Positions 1 through 8,117 of a stretch of DNA of 18,863 nucleotides are shown piece by piece; the first letter of the stretch is position 1, and every line of letters starts with the position of its first letter. Made by a program: the position numbers and the translations under genes. The notes under the pieces were generated by a model. The model was not told the origin of the DNA, ran no database searches, and worked only from the letters and a program-made list of their open reading frames with translations. Source of the stretch: JADGAU01 sp045047105 (GTDB lineage: Bacteria; Pseudomonadota; Gammaproteobacteria; GRL18); the NCBI GenBank assembly GCA_045047105.1, contig JASFYQ010000070.1, positions 1 to 18,863 of the forward strand, in the 5' to 3' direction.

Positions 1-37
1 AACTAAACTACGCTAACTAGAAATAAGGAAAAGTAAC

Positions 38-370
38 ATGGCATCATTTGGTTCATTAATTAGAAAAATCAAAACATCAGAAGACTATATTAGATTGGTA
101 GAATCAGTAAGAGAAGATCTATTTGATTTACGTGAATCAATAGAATTTGACGGTGATGAAATGGCCAGAGCCTCCCTATTTATTGATCCATTAGAAAGCG
201 AAATTGAAAAGTTATATACCTCATTTAAGGATGGCTCATACCAGTTTGCTGATGAGGATTTCCCTTTTATGGAAATTGTTAAAAATAATAACCATATTGC
301 GGTTATGCCAATGATCAACTCATTAAAACTTATAAACCGTATCCATCGCGAAGGTTTAGACATCGATTAA
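38..370 (+). CDS. Hypothetical protein, 110 aa
   Basis: I do not recognise this protein. It is small, acidic and soluble, with no signal peptide or membrane segment, and looks mostly helical. A charged N-terminal half (residues 1-50, many D/E/R) leads into a segment ending in a hydrophobic patch near residues 80-100 (AVMPMINSLKL). The ATG is preceded by an AAGGAAA ribosome binding site about 8 bases upstream. The next gene starts 20 bases after the stop and has its own AGGGAGG-like site, so the two are probably co-transcribed and may act together. Codon use matches the neighbouring housekeeping genes, so this is probably a real resident gene. Function unknown. Confidence 0.75.
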   Translation: MASFGSLIRKIKTSEDYIRLVESVREDLFDLRESIEFDGDEMARASLFIDPLESEIEKLYTSFKDGSYQFADEDFPFMEIVKNNNHIAVMPMINSLKLINRIHREGLDID

Positions 371-390
371 TCTCAGGGAGGTTTATCCTC

Positions 391-708
391 ATGCAAGTAG
401 AAAATAAAAGATTGTTAATTGAGCTTGAAAGAGCAATGAGAGAGGTGAATAGAGACACCTTAAACCCTCTTTTTGAAAAAATAACGCCTGAAGAAATGCA
501 GCCCATAATACAAATGGTAGCAACAGCCAGAGGCAAATACTTAGAAGAATTATTTAAGCTTTCACGTATACCAACGGAAAATCTAAAACTAAATACTGAA
601 ACGGTAAAAAAGCTTCGCTTTGCGCGACTAATTTATGATGAATTATTAGAAGCATCCAAAGCATTAGATATAGCAATAGAACGAGGTTATCTTGACGTAG
701 AGCTATAA
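391..708 (+). CDS. Hypothetical protein, 105 aa
   Basis: Unrecognised small soluble protein, predicted largely alpha-helical, with alternating charged and hydrophobic residues throughout (for example ELERAMREVNRD near the N terminus and ELLEASKALDIAIERG near the C terminus). It has no signal peptide, membrane segment or cysteine motif. A strong Shine-Dalgarno (CAGGGAGG) lies about 10 bases before the ATG. It follows the 110-aa gene by 20 bases on the same strand and ends 69 bases before the convergent cysS stop, so the pair forms a small unit whose beginning may lie upstream of the window. The helical character could suit a protein-protein partner role, but no function can be assigned. Confidence 0.75.
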   Translation: MQVENKRLLIELERAMREVNRDTLNPLFEKITPEEMQPIIQMVATARGKYLEELFKLSRIPTENLKLNTETVKKLRFARLIYDELLEASKALDIAIERGYLDVEL

Positions 709-777
709 GCTTTACATCAAAACTATCCCTTAAAAACTATTTCTGAAAACTGTCCGTTACACTAATGCTATTGGTAT

Positions 778-2199
778 TTATCGGCGCCAACGAGTCCCTT
801 CTGGAGTATCTTCCAAAATAATTCCCTGTGCCTGCAATACATCTCGAATGCGATCGCATTCTGACCAGTTTTTATCGGCTTTAGCCTGCTTGCGCGATTC
901 TATAAGTTGATCTACCTCTTCATCAGATAAACCATCATTTTGCTCAGAATTTATTTTTCCTTTCAAAAAGGCTTCTGCGTCACTTTTTAATAAACCTAAT
1001 AAATCCCCCAAATAACGCATTAGAACAAACAATAATTGTTTTTCTTTATCATCAGATGATTTATTAATAGCATGGGAAATCTCAAATAAAATGGAGATAG
1101 CAATAGGTGTATTAAAATCATCATCCATAGCTTGCATAAACCGTGATACATAAGCATTGTCCGAAATTTCATCGGCATTAATACTTAAGCTCGGCTGTTT
1201 TTGTTTAAGCAGCGTTTGATACAAGGTCGTTAATGAAGCTTTGGCTTTATTTAAATTTTCATCCGAATAATTTAATGCACTGCGATAATGGCTATTTAAG
1301 ATAAAATAACGAATAACTTCAGGCGCATAAGTTTTTAATACATCGCGGATAATAAAAAAGTTACCCAGAGATTTGGACATTTTTTCATCATCCACTCGTA
1401 CAAAGCCATTATGGATCCAATAATTTACAAATTTTTCACCTGTGCAGGCTTCCGATTGAGCAATCTCATTTTCATGATGAGGAAATTGCAAATCCATACC
1501 ACCACCATGAATATCAAAGTGGTTGCCTAAACAACGGGTAGACATGGCAGAGCATTCAATATGCCAACCTGGGCGACCTTTACCCCATGGAGAGTCCCAA
1601 CTGGGTTCATTGGCTTTGGCAGATTTCCATAATACAAAATCCATAGGATTTTTTTTAGCATTATCAATATCAACCCTATTACCTGCTTGTAAGTCATCGA
1701 GATTTTTTTTGGCTAATTTACCATAGGTTTTGAACTGATCAATCTGAAAAAATACATCGCCACTTCCTGTAGAATTAACGGGGACATGATAAGCAGCACC
1801 CTTTTTTATCAGGGTTTGGATCATTTCCAAAATTTCACCCATATGCTCCGTGGCACGTGGCTCAGAATTGGGTCGTTGTACCTCTAATGCATCCGCATCT
1901 TCATGCATGGCCTGAATAAAGCGATTGGTCAAGCTATTAATATCTTCCCCATTTTCAATTGCTCTGGCTATGATTTTGTCATCAATATCGGTAATGTTTC
2001 TTACATAATTAACATTATCACTGCCATAAATTTTGCGTAAATAACGACTAATAATATCAAATACCACCAAAACTCGTGCATGACCGATATGACAATAATC
2101 ATATACTGTCATACCACATACATACATATTTACCTTACCCTCCTGAATGGGAATAAATTTTTCTTTGGTTGCGCTTAGGGTATTATAAATTTTTAGCAT
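778..2199 (-). CDS. cysS: Cysteinyl-tRNA synthetase
   Basis: Charges tRNA-Cys with cysteine in the cytoplasm (class I aminoacyl-tRNA synthetase). The 473-aa length is close to the usual 460-470. Visible motifs are Cys28 in the N-terminal YVCGMTVYD segment (a zinc ligand in the family), the HIGH signature at residues 37-40, the ECSAM and DIHGGGMDLQFPHHENE zinc/substrate segments, and KMSKS (in DDEKMSKSLGNF) at about residue 270. The C-terminal part carries the anticodon-binding helices and a W-x-x-x-D-x-I-R-D motif. The ATG shares one base with the glnS stop (TAATG on the minus strand), so the two genes are translationally coupled. It converges with the small gene ending at 708; no clear hairpin terminator is visible in the 69-base gap. 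Confidence 0.98.
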   Translation of the reverse strand: MLKIYNTLSATKEKFIPIQEGKVNMYVCGMTVYDYCHIGHARVLVVFDIISRYLRKIYGSDNVNYVRNITDIDDKIIARAIENGEDINSLTNRFIQAMHEDADALEVQRPNSEPRATEHMGEILEMIQTLIKKGAAYHVPVNSTGSGDVFFQIDQFKTYGKLAKKNLDDLQAGNRVDIDNAKKNPMDFVLWKSAKANEPSWDSPWGKGRPGWHIECSAMSTRCLGNHFDIHGGGMDLQFPHHENEIAQSEACTGEKFVNYWIHNGFVRVDDEKMSKSLGNFFIIRDVLKTYAPEVIRYFILNSHYRSALNYSDENLNKAKASLTTLYQTLLKQKQPSLSINADEISDNAYVSRFMQAMDDDFNTPIAISILFEISHAINKSSDDKEKQLLFVLMRYLGDLLGLLKSDAEAFLKGKINSEQNDGLSDEEVDQLIESRKQAKADKNWSECDRIRDVLQAQGIILEDTPEGTRWRR

Positions 2200-3920
2200 T
2201 ATTGCCTTCTCCTTCTTGCTTTAGTGGGAGCAACTTCCTGTTTTGCCCAACTATCACGCAAGCTTACGGTCTGATTAAAAATTAATTTCTCGGTACTACT
2301 GTCCTTATCTGCAACATAATAACCTTCTCGTTCAAACTGAAAATTATCCCCTGCTACGGCCTCAGCCAAAGAAGGTTCCACACGCGCATGTGAATGAACA
2401 CTACGAGAGTTTTTATTCAGATAATCTAAAAAGCCCCCTTCCAGTTTATTACTATCGGGTTGTTCAACTGAGAACAGGCGGTCGTATTCTCTAATTTCTG
2501 CCTCATGGCTATAATCTGCAGAAACCCAGTGAATAACACCCTGTACTTTTCTACCCTCTGGTTTTTTGCCCAGCGTATTTTCATCATAGCTACAACGTAA
2601 TTCAATCGGAACACCCTGCTCATCTTTAATCACTTGTTCACATCTAATCACATAAGAATTTCTTAGTCGTACTTCTTTGCCAATAGTTAAGCGTTTATAT
2701 TTTGCTGGAGGATCATCGGTATAATCATTTTGATCAATATAAATCTCTTTGGTCATTTTAAAATCACGTCTGCCCATCGCTTCATTTTTAGGGTGGCAAG
2801 GAGCAGATAAATCTTCAATCCGCTCTTGAGGGTAATTTTCTATTACCACTTTTAACGGTCTTAATACAGCCATTGCTCTGGGCGCATGGTGTTCCAGATC
2901 ATCACGAATACAGAACTCCAGGGTTCCCATATCCACAATACCATCAACTTTAGTCACTCCTACACGCTCACTAAATTCCACTATAGATGCAGGGGTATAA
3001 CCTCTTCTTCTTAAGCCAGAAATAGTAGGCATGCGCGGGTCATCCCAGCCATCTACAAAACCGTCATCTACCAATTGCTTTAATTTGCGTTTACTGGTTA
3101 TTGTATAATTCAGGTTCAATCGTGCAAATTCAATTTGTTGTGGATGACAGGGAGTTTGTAATTGATCTAAAAACCAGTCATATAAAGGACGGTGATCTTC
3201 AAATTCCAAAGTACAAACAGAGTGAGTAATGCCTTCCATAGCATCAGACAAACAATGGGTAAAATCATACATGGGATAAATACACCAATTATCCCCGGTC
3301 TGGTGGTGATGCTGGCGACGGATACGATAAATAATAGGGTCGCGCATATTGATATTGCCTGAAGCCATATCAATTTTTGCTCGCAGGCTATACTGCCCGT
3401 CAGCAAATTCACCTGCTTTCATTTTTGCAAAAAGTGATAAATTCTCTTCAATGCTTCTATTTCTATCCGGGCTATCCTTGCCTGGCTCCGTTAAACTACC
3501 ACGATATTCACGTGATTGCTGTGCATCTAATGAGCAAACATATGCCTTGCCCATTTTTACCAATGCAACCGCATAATCATATAATTGCTCAAAATAATCA
3601 GACGAATACTTAATTTCATCATCCCATTGAAAACCCAACCATAAAACATCTTCTTTTATAGACTTAACGTATTCAAGATTTTCTTTTTCAGGATTAGTAT
3701 CATCAAAGCGTAAATTACACAGCCCTTGATAAGTTTTTGCCAAACCAAAATTCAGGCAAATCGATTTTGCATGGCCAATATGTAAATAACCATTAGGCTC
3801 AGGAGGAAATCGGGTTTTTACCTTACCATTATTTTTATTATTTTTTATATCTTCATCAATAATATGGCGAATAAAATTAGTAGCTGGTACTACATTTGTA
3901 GAGTTAGTTTTATCATTCAT
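2199..3920 (-). CDS. glnS: Glutaminyl-tRNA synthetase
   Basis: Charges tRNA-Gln directly with glutamine. Having GlnRS rather than relying only on GatCAB is typical of gamma- and betaproteobacteria. Length is 573 aa against about 554 in E. coli, with a short extra N-terminal stretch and a basic C-terminal tail (KARRRRQ). Class I signatures are PEPNGYLHIGHAKS with HIGH at residues 47-50, and the KMSKS-equivalent written ITSKRKL, where Thr replaces the Met seen in E. coli (MSKRKL). GWDDPRMPTISGLRRRGYT and the beta-barrel anticodon-binding domains follow. The stop codon overlaps the cysS start by one base. The ATG at 3920 has only a weak Shine-Dalgarno. Transcription starts from the 276-bp divergent spacer shared with the exported cyclophilin gene. 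Confidence 0.98.
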   Translation of the reverse strand: MNDKTNSTNVVPATNFIRHIIDEDIKNNKNNGKVKTRFPPEPNGYLHIGHAKSICLNFGLAKTYQGLCNLRFDDTNPEKENLEYVKSIKEDVLWLGFQWDDEIKYSSDYFEQLYDYAVALVKMGKAYVCSLDAQQSREYRGSLTEPGKDSPDRNRSIEENLSLFAKMKAGEFADGQYSLRAKIDMASGNINMRDPIIYRIRRQHHHQTGDNWCIYPMYDFTHCLSDAMEGITHSVCTLEFEDHRPLYDWFLDQLQTPCHPQQIEFARLNLNYTITSKRKLKQLVDDGFVDGWDDPRMPTISGLRRRGYTPASIVEFSERVGVTKVDGIVDMGTLEFCIRDDLEHHAPRAMAVLRPLKVVIENYPQERIEDLSAPCHPKNEAMGRRDFKMTKEIYIDQNDYTDDPPAKYKRLTIGKEVRLRNSYVIRCEQVIKDEQGVPIELRCSYDENTLGKKPEGRKVQGVIHWVSADYSHEAEIREYDRLFSVEQPDSNKLEGGFLDYLNKNSRSVHSHARVEPSLAEAVAGDNFQFEREGYYVADKDSSTEKLIFNQTVSLRDSWAKQEVAPTKARRRRQ

Positions 3921-4046
3921 AACGTATAAAGTTCCAATCCCTTAAACCAAAGGCACATAATACTACAAGTATAGGCATCACATGAAATATAAAATCCCCA
4001 TATTCTACAGAATAATAGCTTTAGAATAAATGAAAAATGTCCTATC

Positions 4047-4089
4047 GTAAGAATTTCAATTATATTTTTCAATCCATATTAATTCTTAC
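4047..4089. repeat. Inverted repeat in the glnS / cyclophilin divergent spacer
   Basis: A perfect 9-bp inverted repeat, GTAAGAATT (4047-4055) and AATTCTTAC (4081-4089), is separated by 25 bases of A/T-rich sequence. It sits between the two divergent genes glnS and the exported cyclophilin, about 130 bases from the glnS start and 108 from the cyclophilin start. It could be a protein-binding site serving either promoter. The background is very A+T-rich, so chance is possible. Confidence 0.3.
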
Positions 4090-4130
4090 AATTTTTTTGA
4101 TAAATAAAATAAATAATGTTATCGTTCGCC

Positions 4131-4136
4131 TATAAT
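4131..4136 (+). promoter_or_regulatory. Candidate -10 box for the cyclophilin operon
   Basis: A perfect TATAAT lies 60 bases before the ATG of the exported cyclophilin gene. No good -35 hexamer is present at 16-18 bases spacing, so it is a suggestion rather than a defined promoter. Confidence 0.35.
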
Positions 4137-4196
4137 TATTTATAGCTTTTAGCCCCAATATAAAACAAAAAAAGAAACAACCCAAAAGGAAAAAAA

Positions 4197-4766
4197 ATGA
4201 AACATATAAATTATTCAATTCTGATTACTCTTATGCTGGGCTGTTTATTAAGCACCTCTGCTTTTGCTGCTAATCCTAAAGTAGTTATTGAAACCACCAT
4301 GGGAAACATTGAGCTGGAGTTATTTGAAGATAAAGCACCTCTTACAGTAAAGAACTTTTTAGCTTATGCCGATGAAGGATTTTATAATGGCACTATCTTT
4401 CACCGTGTAATCAAAAATTTTATGATCCAGACTGGCGGTTTAGACAAGGACATGAAGAAAAAATCCACACATTCTCCCATTAGAAATGAAGCAACCAATA
4501 AATTAGGTAATCTTAAAGGCACTATTGCCATGGCCAGAACAGGTCAGCCTCATTCAGCCACTTCACAGTTTTTTATCAATACTAAAAATAACAAGAGCCT
4601 GAATTATGGTGGCAGAGGCGGCTGGGGATATTGTGTATTTGGTAAAGTGACTAAAGGCATGGACATTGTTATGAATATAGAAAATGTAGCAACAAAAACT
4701 AAAGATGGTAGACGTGATGTTCCTAAACAAACAATTGAAATTAAAAAAGTTAGCCTTATTAAGTAG
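4197..4766 (+). CDS. Exported cyclophilin-type peptidyl-prolyl isomerase (PpiA-like)
   Basis: Catalyses cis-trans isomerisation of X-Pro bonds, assisting folding in the periplasm. Residues 1-24 form a signal peptide (basic MKH start, hydrophobic ITLMLGCLLS core, AFA cleavage site before AN). The mature part is a complete single cyclophilin domain with FHRVI, the QTGG loop, MARTGQPHSATSQFFIN and WGYCVFGKV, which hold the catalytic Arg and substrate-pocket residues of the family. A Lys-rich C-terminal strand (IEIKKVSLIK) ends the protein. The 189-aa length is usual for bacterial PpiA. An AAGGAAA site precedes the ATG. It lies 41 bases upstream of a cytoplasmic paralogue with clearly similar core motifs, so the pair probably arose by tandem duplication and is co-transcribed with it and lpxH. 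Confidence 0.93.
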   Translation: MKHINYSILITLMLGCLLSTSAFAANPKVVIETTMGNIELELFEDKAPLTVKNFLAYADEGFYNGTIFHRVIKNFMIQTGGLDKDMKKKSTHSPIRNEATNKLGNLKGTIAMARTGQPHSATSQFFINTKNNKSLNYGGRGGWGYCVFGKVTKGMDIVMNIENVATKTKDGRRDVPKQTIEIKKVSLIK

Positions 4767-4807
4767 ATTCATAACTGTTTACAACTAAATTACTCACAGG
4801 AAAAAAA

Positions 4808-5299
4808 ATGATAAAACTTACAACAAATTTTGGCGACATTATGATTGAACTTAATCATGAGAAAGCCCCTAAAACATGTGCTAACTTTGAACAATATGTA
4901 AAAGATGGTTTTTATGATGGTACTGTTTTTCACCGTGTAATTAATGGTTTTATGGTTCAGGGTGGAGGCATGAACGAAGATATGTCTGAAAAACCTACTC
5001 GTGAAAACATTGAAAACGAAGCCAATAACGGGCTTAAAAACAATATCGGCACATTGGCTATGGCTAGAACTCCTGATCCCCATTCCGCTTCATCACAATT
5101 TTTTATCAATGTTAAAGACAATGACTTTTTAAACTTTAGTTCTGAAACAGCTAATGGCTGGGGTTATTGTGTTTTTGCTGAGGTTAGCGAAGGAATGGAT
5201 GTAGTTGACGCAATTAAAAATGTTGCTACAGGAAATAAAGGCGGACATCAGGATGTGCCTGTTGAAAGCGTAATTATTGAATCTGCAACTATTGTTTAA
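4808..5299 (+). CDS. ppiB: Cytoplasmic cyclophilin, peptidyl-prolyl cis-trans isomerase B
   Basis: A 163-aa single-domain cyclophilin without signal peptide, matching E. coli PpiB in length (164). It starts MIKLTTNFGDIMIEL and carries FHRVINGFMVQGGGM, MARTPDPHSASSQFFINV and NGWGYCVFAEVSEGMDVVDAI, the catalytic and substrate-binding motifs. It acts on proline bonds in cytoplasmic proteins. ACAGGAAAAAAA provides the ribosome binding site. Its place next to lpxH and near cysS repeats a gene neighbourhood found in E. coli and related gammaproteobacteria. An unusual point is that a secreted paralogue lies directly upstream. Confidence 0.95.
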   Translation: MIKLTTNFGDIMIELNHEKAPKTCANFEQYVKDGFYDGTVFHRVINGFMVQGGGMNEDMSEKPTRENIENEANNGLKNNIGTLAMARTPDPHSASSQFFINVKDNDFLNFSSETANGWGYCVFAEVSEGMDVVDAIKNVATGNKGGHQDVPVESVIIESATIV

Positions 5300-5319
5300 T
5301 TAGCTATTTATAAAAGATA

Positions 5320-6063
5320 ATGCAAACTCTATTTTTAGCGGATCTGCATCTGGGCGAAAAAACACCTGAAATAGGCTCTTATTTTAAACAGTTTATTTTT
5401 TATTGCCTGGAGAACCAGCAGCAGATCAGTAGCATTTATATTCTGGGTGATTTTTTTGAGTTTTGGGTAGGCGATGATTATCAATCTGATATTACCGATC
5501 AGATTTTTAGTGCCCTCAGCTCCTTAACAAAAAATTATGCAGTTAAAGGATATTTTATGCATGGTAATAGGGACTTTTTAATCGGCAAGGGTGCTAAAGC
5601 AAGTTTTGAGCAACAAACGGGCTTTAGCATTATAGACGATCCCTGTAGCATAGAGCTGGATGGAGAAAAAATTCTGCTTTGTCATGGCGATAGTTTGTGT
5701 ACTGATGATGTGCAATATCAGCAATTGCGCCAGATGGTACGCAACGAACAGTGGCAGAGCGATATTTTAAGTAAAAGCATAAACGAACGTATTCAATTTG
5801 CTTTAGCTTCGCGCCAGCAAAGTGAACAAAACTATAAACAGGGTGAAGGTGAAACTATTGCTGATGTAAATCAGCATGCAGTAGAAGAAATAATGATTAA
5901 AAACCAGTGTAAAACACTGATACACGGTCATACCCATCGTCCAGATACGCACCATTTTTCTCTGCAAGGAGAACCTGCACAGCGAATTGTTCTGGCAGCA
6001 TGGTATAAACGGGGAAGCTTTTTAAAGTATGAAAATAATAGCTTTTCTAGCGTAGCGTTGTAG
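5320..6063 (+). CDS. lpxH: UDP-2,3-diacylglucosamine pyrophosphatase LpxH
   Basis: Hydrolyses UDP-2,3-diacylglucosamine to lipid X and UMP, the fourth step of lipid A synthesis, at the inner face of the inner membrane. The 247-aa protein shows the complete metallophosphoesterase signature: D8-x-H10 (LADLHLGE), GDFFEFWVGDD with D44, HGNRDF at 81-86, LLCHGDSLCTDD, and the C-terminal GHTHRPDTH. The Mn-binding residues are therefore present. It starts 20 bases after ppiB with a weak A/G-rich ribosome site, so translation probably depends on coupling to ppiB. The gene marks a lipopolysaccharide-making Gram-negative host. Confidence 0.96.
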   Translation: MQTLFLADLHLGEKTPEIGSYFKQFIFYCLENQQQISSIYILGDFFEFWVGDDYQSDITDQIFSALSSLTKNYAVKGYFMHGNRDFLIGKGAKASFEQQTGFSIIDDPCSIELDGEKILLCHGDSLCTDDVQYQQLRQMVRNEQWQSDILSKSINERIQFALASRQQSEQNYKQGEGETIADVNQHAVEEIMIKNQCKTLIHGHTHRPDTHHFSLQGEPAQRIVLAAWYKRGSFLKYENNSFSSVAL

Positions 6064-6148
6064 TTTTTTCATTAATAGATGCGCTCTACATTTCTATAAC
6101 TAATACAAATATAGAGCAAAGCAATATCTAATTGCTTACCTAAGTTCT

Positions 6149-6907
6149 TTACTTATTAAGTACGGCATTCCACATTAAACGAATACTTCTTTCAAAAAAC
6201 CGCTCTAAATCGTAACTTCTGGCTTTAATTAACTGCTTGGTCATAATAACCGTTTGTTCAGGATGAGAATAATAATGCTGTAGTTTATCCAGACAGGCCT
6301 GTTTAAGCTGATCTTTAGTTACAATTTGACTCACCATTCCCAGCTCTAATGCTGTTACTCCATCCAGACTTTCACCTGATAAAAACATATCTAATGTTTT
6401 TCTTGGGCCAATTTCACGTTCCAGATAAAAGCTTACCGCACCAATGGGTGTTACACCCAGTTCAAGTCCAGGGAACTCAATCTTTAAATCATCCGTAACT
6501 ATAATATTATCGCAGGCCATAAAATAACCAAAAGAATCAATGGGAACCCTGCCCTCAATGCCAGAAATGATTGGCTTAGAAAAATCATTCAACGTTAAGG
6601 TTAAACGTTTAGAAGTATTTCCATATCGAGTAACTCCTTTCTCTTTTTGATAAGAACCTTTAGTGCTATGTAATAGTTCAATAAAATCTCTAACATTCTC
6701 CACACCATGGTAAGCAGGAGGATCAATAATTAATACACCTTTGACCTTATCATCCATTTCTATTTCATTTAAACAATCAAGGAAACTATGTAAAAAACTG
6801 GTTTCAAAATTAACACTAAAGGCTTTTTTCTTAAGAGTGATTATTGCTGTATCCTGCTCAAATTCGCATTCAAACGCATCATCATTATAGTTTTTAATAT
6901 CAATCAT
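6149..6907 (-). CDS. Crotonase-fold (enoyl-CoA hydratase/isomerase family) protein, catalytically atypical
   Basis: A 252-aa crotonase-superfamily protein. The fold is seen in the middle and C-terminal segments: ISGIEGRVPIDSFGYFMACDNIIV (residues about 117-140) takes the place of the usual oxyanion-hole stretch ending in A-C-D, followed by KIEFPGLELGVTPIGAVSFYLEREIG and SGESLDGVTALELGMVSQIV. The two glutamates of true enoyl-CoA hydratases are not at their normal places: the usual PE before the LG becomes PG, and the second position is Asp (KTLDMFLSG). The first oxyanion motif (FSAG type) is also degenerate (PPAYHGVENV). It is therefore probably not a hydratase; a different acyl-CoA or non-CoA reaction, or a binding role, is possible. 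AAGGAA precedes the ATG. It is divergent from the sugar-phosphate transferase gene and convergent with lpxH. Confidence 0.8.
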   Translation of the reverse strand: MIDIKNYNDDAFECEFEQDTAIITLKKKAFSVNFETSFLHSFLDCLNEIEMDDKVKGVLIIDPPAYHGVENVRDFIELLHSTKGSYQKEKGVTRYGNTSKRLTLTLNDFSKPIISGIEGRVPIDSFGYFMACDNIIVTDDLKIEFPGLELGVTPIGAVSFYLEREIGPRKTLDMFLSGESLDGVTALELGMVSQIVTKDQLKQACLDKLQHYYSHPEQTVIMTKQLIKARSYDLERFFERSIRLMWNAVLNK

Positions 6908-7042
6908 CTTTGCTATTCCTTAAAAGTCTTGGTTTTTATTCGTCCAATGGAAATATTTTTGATTGAAATAGTAGTGACTTTTCACTAAACTTTCAATCTA
7001 TTTATTATTCTTCTCTATTTTGTAAGGTGTTTCAACTCCTAT

Positions 7043-8092
7043 ATGAGCTATCTTCAATTTTTTTCCCATCTGGCATTTGGTTTAAGTCTGGTATTTGTTG
7101 CCTTTTATATTACCCGTTATATGTTATATAACAAAAAAATTATTGATCACCCTAATGAACGTTCATCTCATTCAGAATCTATTCCCAAATCTGGCGGAAT
7201 ATCTATTGTAATTACCTTTTTATTCGGCATGGCAGTTATCTATTTATTTGCCGATAAAGAATTAGTTCAACAAAGTTATTTTATCAGTTTTGTATTTTGC
7301 TCAGCCTTAATTGCCGTTATATCCTTATATGATGATATAACCAATAAGTCGATTAAGTTTAAATTTATCAGCCAGGTATTTGCAGTGCTGTTATTGCTGG
7401 CTTTTGGAATAGTGGTTGATAGTATCTCTTTACCTGGGATAGGCCCTGTTAGCCTTGGTTTAGCTGGTTATATTATCTCTTTTATATGGATATTCGGGCT
7501 AACCAATGCATATAACTTTATGGATGGTTTAGATGGGCTAATGGCAGGCATTACCGCAATTGTTAGTCTGTTTTTTATGATTATCTGTTATTCTCAGGGC
7601 AGCTCCTTTGTTTTTATTAGCTGTTATACCCTATTAGCAGGTTCTATTGGATTTTTATTATTTAATTTCCCTCCTGCAAAAATATTTATGGGTGATGTAG
7701 GCAGTGCATTTATTGGCTTTAGTCTGGCCGTGCTGGCAATTATTGCCGCTCGTTATGATACCTCTCACACTTCTTTTTTAGTCATGCCCTTATTATTGTT
7801 TAATGTGTTATTTGATACCACATTTACTTTTTTGCGCCGCTTAGTTAAAGGGGAAAGGGTCACTCAGGCACATAGAAGCCACCTCTACCAGCTAATGAAC
7901 CAGCTCGGTTTTAGCCATATGGAAGTTACATTAAGCCAGTATTGCATGGTATTTTTACAGGGATTAGGCGCATTATGGATGGTACAGATAGAAGGCTCGG
8001 AACGCTTATATCTGTATACCCCCTTCTTTTTATTGCAAAGTGTTTACTGTTATTGGATTATTCGTAGTGCAAAACAACAGCAATTACTATAA
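7043..8092 (+). CDS. WecA/MraY-family undecaprenyl-phosphate sugar-1-phosphate transferase
   Basis: Integral membrane enzyme (349 aa, about ten hydrophobic segments) of the polyprenyl-phosphate HexNAc-1-P transferase family (glycosyltransferase family 4). It would load the first sugar phosphate onto undecaprenyl phosphate to begin a lipid-linked glycan. Signature motifs are HPNERSSHS and PKSGGI near residues 36-53, the Asp pair LYDD at 97-98, N155-x-x-N158 with FMDGLDGL (161, 164), IFMGDVGS at about 213-220, and the cytoplasmic loop HRSHLYQL. The HRSHLYQ form resembles WbpL-type O-antigen initiators more than MraY, so O-antigen or exopolysaccharide initiation is more likely than peptidoglycan. 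An AAGG lies rather far (about 15 bases) before the ATG. No other glycan genes adjoin it. Confidence 0.88.
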   Translation: MSYLQFFSHLAFGLSLVFVAFYITRYMLYNKKIIDHPNERSSHSESIPKSGGISIVITFLFGMAVIYLFADKELVQQSYFISFVFCSALIAVISLYDDITNKSIKFKFISQVFAVLLLLAFGIVVDSISLPGIGPVSLGLAGYIISFIWIFGLTNAYNFMDGLDGLMAGITAIVSLFFMIICYSQGSSFVFISCYTLLAGSIGFLLFNFPPAKIFMGDVGSAFIGFSLAVLAIIAARYDTSHTSFLVMPLLLFNVLFDTTFTFLRRLVKGERVTQAHRSHLYQLMNQLGFSHMEVTLSQYCMVFLQGLGALWMVQIEGSERLYLYTPFFLLQSVYCYWIIRSAKQQQLL

Positions 8093-8117
8093 GTGTTAAT
8101 AAAACGCCAAATATAAT

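Noticed and set aside
6083..6117. GCTCTA ... TAGAGC inverted repeat between lpxH and the crotonase gene
   Set aside because: Only 6-bp arms with a 23-base loop and no T tract; too weak to call a terminator.
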